From assembly GCA_023410885.1 (NCBI GenBank), contig JAEYPI010000278.1, positions 1 to 16,770 on the forward strand: 16,770 nucleotides of DNA, in the 5' to 3' direction. Position 1 is the first letter of the stretch; each line of letters begins with the position of its first letter. The position numbers and the translations under genes are program-made. Of this stretch, positions 15,952-16,770 are shown in pieces. The notes below the pieces were generated by a model that saw nothing but the letters and a program-made list of their open reading frames with translations, did no database searches and was not told the DNA's origin. The stretch comes from Bacillota bacterium (lineage in GTDB: Bacteria; Bacillota; Clostridia; DSM-8532).

Positions 15952-16770
15952 TTAGAATTTCTTATGACTTTCACGCTTGATGATCTCGTTTTGAAGCTCT
16001 CGTCCAATGCTTGTGAAATAAGCATTGTAGCCTGTAATTCTCACTAATAGGTTTTTGTAGTTTTCGGGATGATCCTGTGCGTCCTTTAACATATCCGCGT
16101 CAAGGACATTGATTTGAAGCGCTGTGCCCCCGTTTTCTACATAACCCCGCAGGAAAGCCTTAAATTTAGCCTTATGCTCCGAATCCCTGATCATGGAAGG
16201 ACTGAAGGTAATGGTATGACTTGCGCCATTGGGCAGGTTATTCAGATAATCCTCGTAATCACCTGCTTCCGATTTTCCGCCCAGAACCTTACCCACTGAG
16301 TTGACATTGGCTGTTGGGCCATTAATATCAGCGCCGTTTGACGGACAGATGGCATTGGACAGGAACTGTCCTTTTTTACGACCATCAGCACTTGCGGCCA
16401 TAATGTAGCCATCGCCAACCCAATAATTCCAGCTTAACATGCCAGGTCTGAATTGCCTGTTTGTACTCTTTGTTTTGTGTTTCCAGACATAGGTGGCCCA
16501 GAAATCCATAATGCGCAGTGCCAATTCATCAGCGACATCATCATCTTGTCCATATTTGGGGGCTTTGTATAGCGCTTTGGCCTGCAGGGTCTCATAGCCC
16601 ACCCAGTTGACTTTAAGGGCATCCACAAGTTCCTTGAGAGAACATTCTCTTTCATCATAGACAAGGTATTTAATGGCCAGCAGGGAATCCACCGTGGTTG
16701 CAAAGGTCACCCCTTCAACGGTTGTAAAGGCAAGCTCCGAACCCCCTTGGGTGACATCCTTACCCTGCTC
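15952..16770 (-). CDS. Glycyl radical enzyme (PFL-like), C-terminal part; 5' end outside the window
   Basis: The reading frame is open to the window edge (it begins EQGKDVTQGGSELAFTT), so only the last 272 residues are present. A GTG at 16708-16710 is internal, not the start. The C-terminal glycyl radical loop is VRITGYNAYF, with the radical glycine encoded at 16030-16032. The upstream motifs SADGRKKGQ and GPTANVNSVGK are typical of the family. The catalytic cysteine loop would lie outside. The C-terminus ends ESHKKF and does not match what I recall of 4-hydroxyphenylacetate decarboxylase (AGFTQYW) or PflB. It could be a dehydratase, a C-C or C-N lyase, or a decarboxylase; the substrate is unassigned. 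The adjacent activase with two extra clusters argues against a housekeeping formate acetyltransferase. Confidence 0.9.
   Translation of the reverse strand, partial: EQGKDVTQGGSELAFTTVEGVTFATTVDSLLAIKYLVYDERECSLKELVDALKVNWVGYETLQAKALYKAPKYGQDDDVADELALRIMDFWATYVWKHKTKSTNRQFRPGMLSWNYWVGDGYIMAASADGRKKGQFLSNAICPSNGADINGPTANVNSVGKVLGGKSEAGDYEDYLNNLPNGASHTITFSPSMIRDSEHKAKFKAFLRGYVENGGTALQINVLDADMLKDAQDHPENYKNLLVRITGYNAYFTSIGRELQNEIIKRESHKKF

Noticed and set aside
15952..16710. Complete 252-residue glycyl radical protein starting at 16710
   Set aside because: The GTG at 16708-16710 has no ribosome binding site, the frame stays open to the window edge with family-like sequence, and glycyl radical enzymes are about 800 residues long. 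It is the end of a longer gene.
1..16770. CRISPR array, tRNA or rRNA genes, insertion sequences
   Set aside because: No regularly spaced repeats, no tRNA-like or rRNA-like sequence, and no transposase or terminal inverted repeats were recognised on either strand.

Overview
The window looks like the chromosome of a low-GC, anaerobic, saccharolytic member of the Firmicutes, most likely a Clostridia. The reasons are the AT-rich intergenic DNA, strong AGGAGG-type ribosome binding sites, an oxygen-sensitive glycyl radical enzyme with its radical-SAM activase, a YesM/YesN-type two-component system, and a sugar ABC transporter encoded without its own ATPase. This is inferred from gene content, not from a marker gene.

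Layout. Positions 1-2655 are read on the + strand. They hold the last codons of an unknown gene with a terminator behind it, a four-helix membrane protein of unknown function, a decayed gene remnant (about 924-1301), and a tightly coupled pair: a dolichol/phytol-kinase-like (VTE5/SEC59-type) membrane protein followed by a protein that aligns with cation diffusion facilitators but has lost the canonical metal-binding histidines. Everything from 2721 to the end is on the - strand and reads from high to low coordinates.

The centre (2721-13863) is one carbohydrate-utilisation locus. In transcription order it encodes a YesN-like response regulator with an AraC-type DNA-binding domain, a YesM-like sensor kinase, a secreted clan GH-A-like glycoside hydrolase with two CBM35/CBM6-like modules, a lipoprotein sugar-binding protein, two permeases (MalF/MalG type), and a cytoplasmic GH127 (beta-L-arabinofuranosidase family) enzyme. 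The simplest model is that the secreted enzyme trims an arabinose-containing plant polymer or glycoprotein, the ABC system imports the oligosaccharides using a shared ATPase encoded elsewhere, and GH127 releases L-arabinose inside the cell. The two-component system would switch the locus on. A degenerate repeat pair with 19-bp spacing occurs at a similar distance upstream of the secreted enzyme and of the binding protein, and is a candidate site for the AraC-type regulator.

The right end (14061-16770) is a separate operon: a glycyl radical enzyme (C-terminal part only; its start lies beyond the window), its activase with two extra ferredoxin-type clusters, and a split-barrel flavoprotein-like protein that appears to be two fused half-domains. 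The substrate of this system cannot be read from the visible part.

The most unusual observation is in the secreted glycoside hydrolase. A carbohydrate-binding module sits inside the catalytic barrel, directly after the presumed acid/base motif, and its strands are in circularly permuted order relative to the homologous module at the C-terminus of the same protein.
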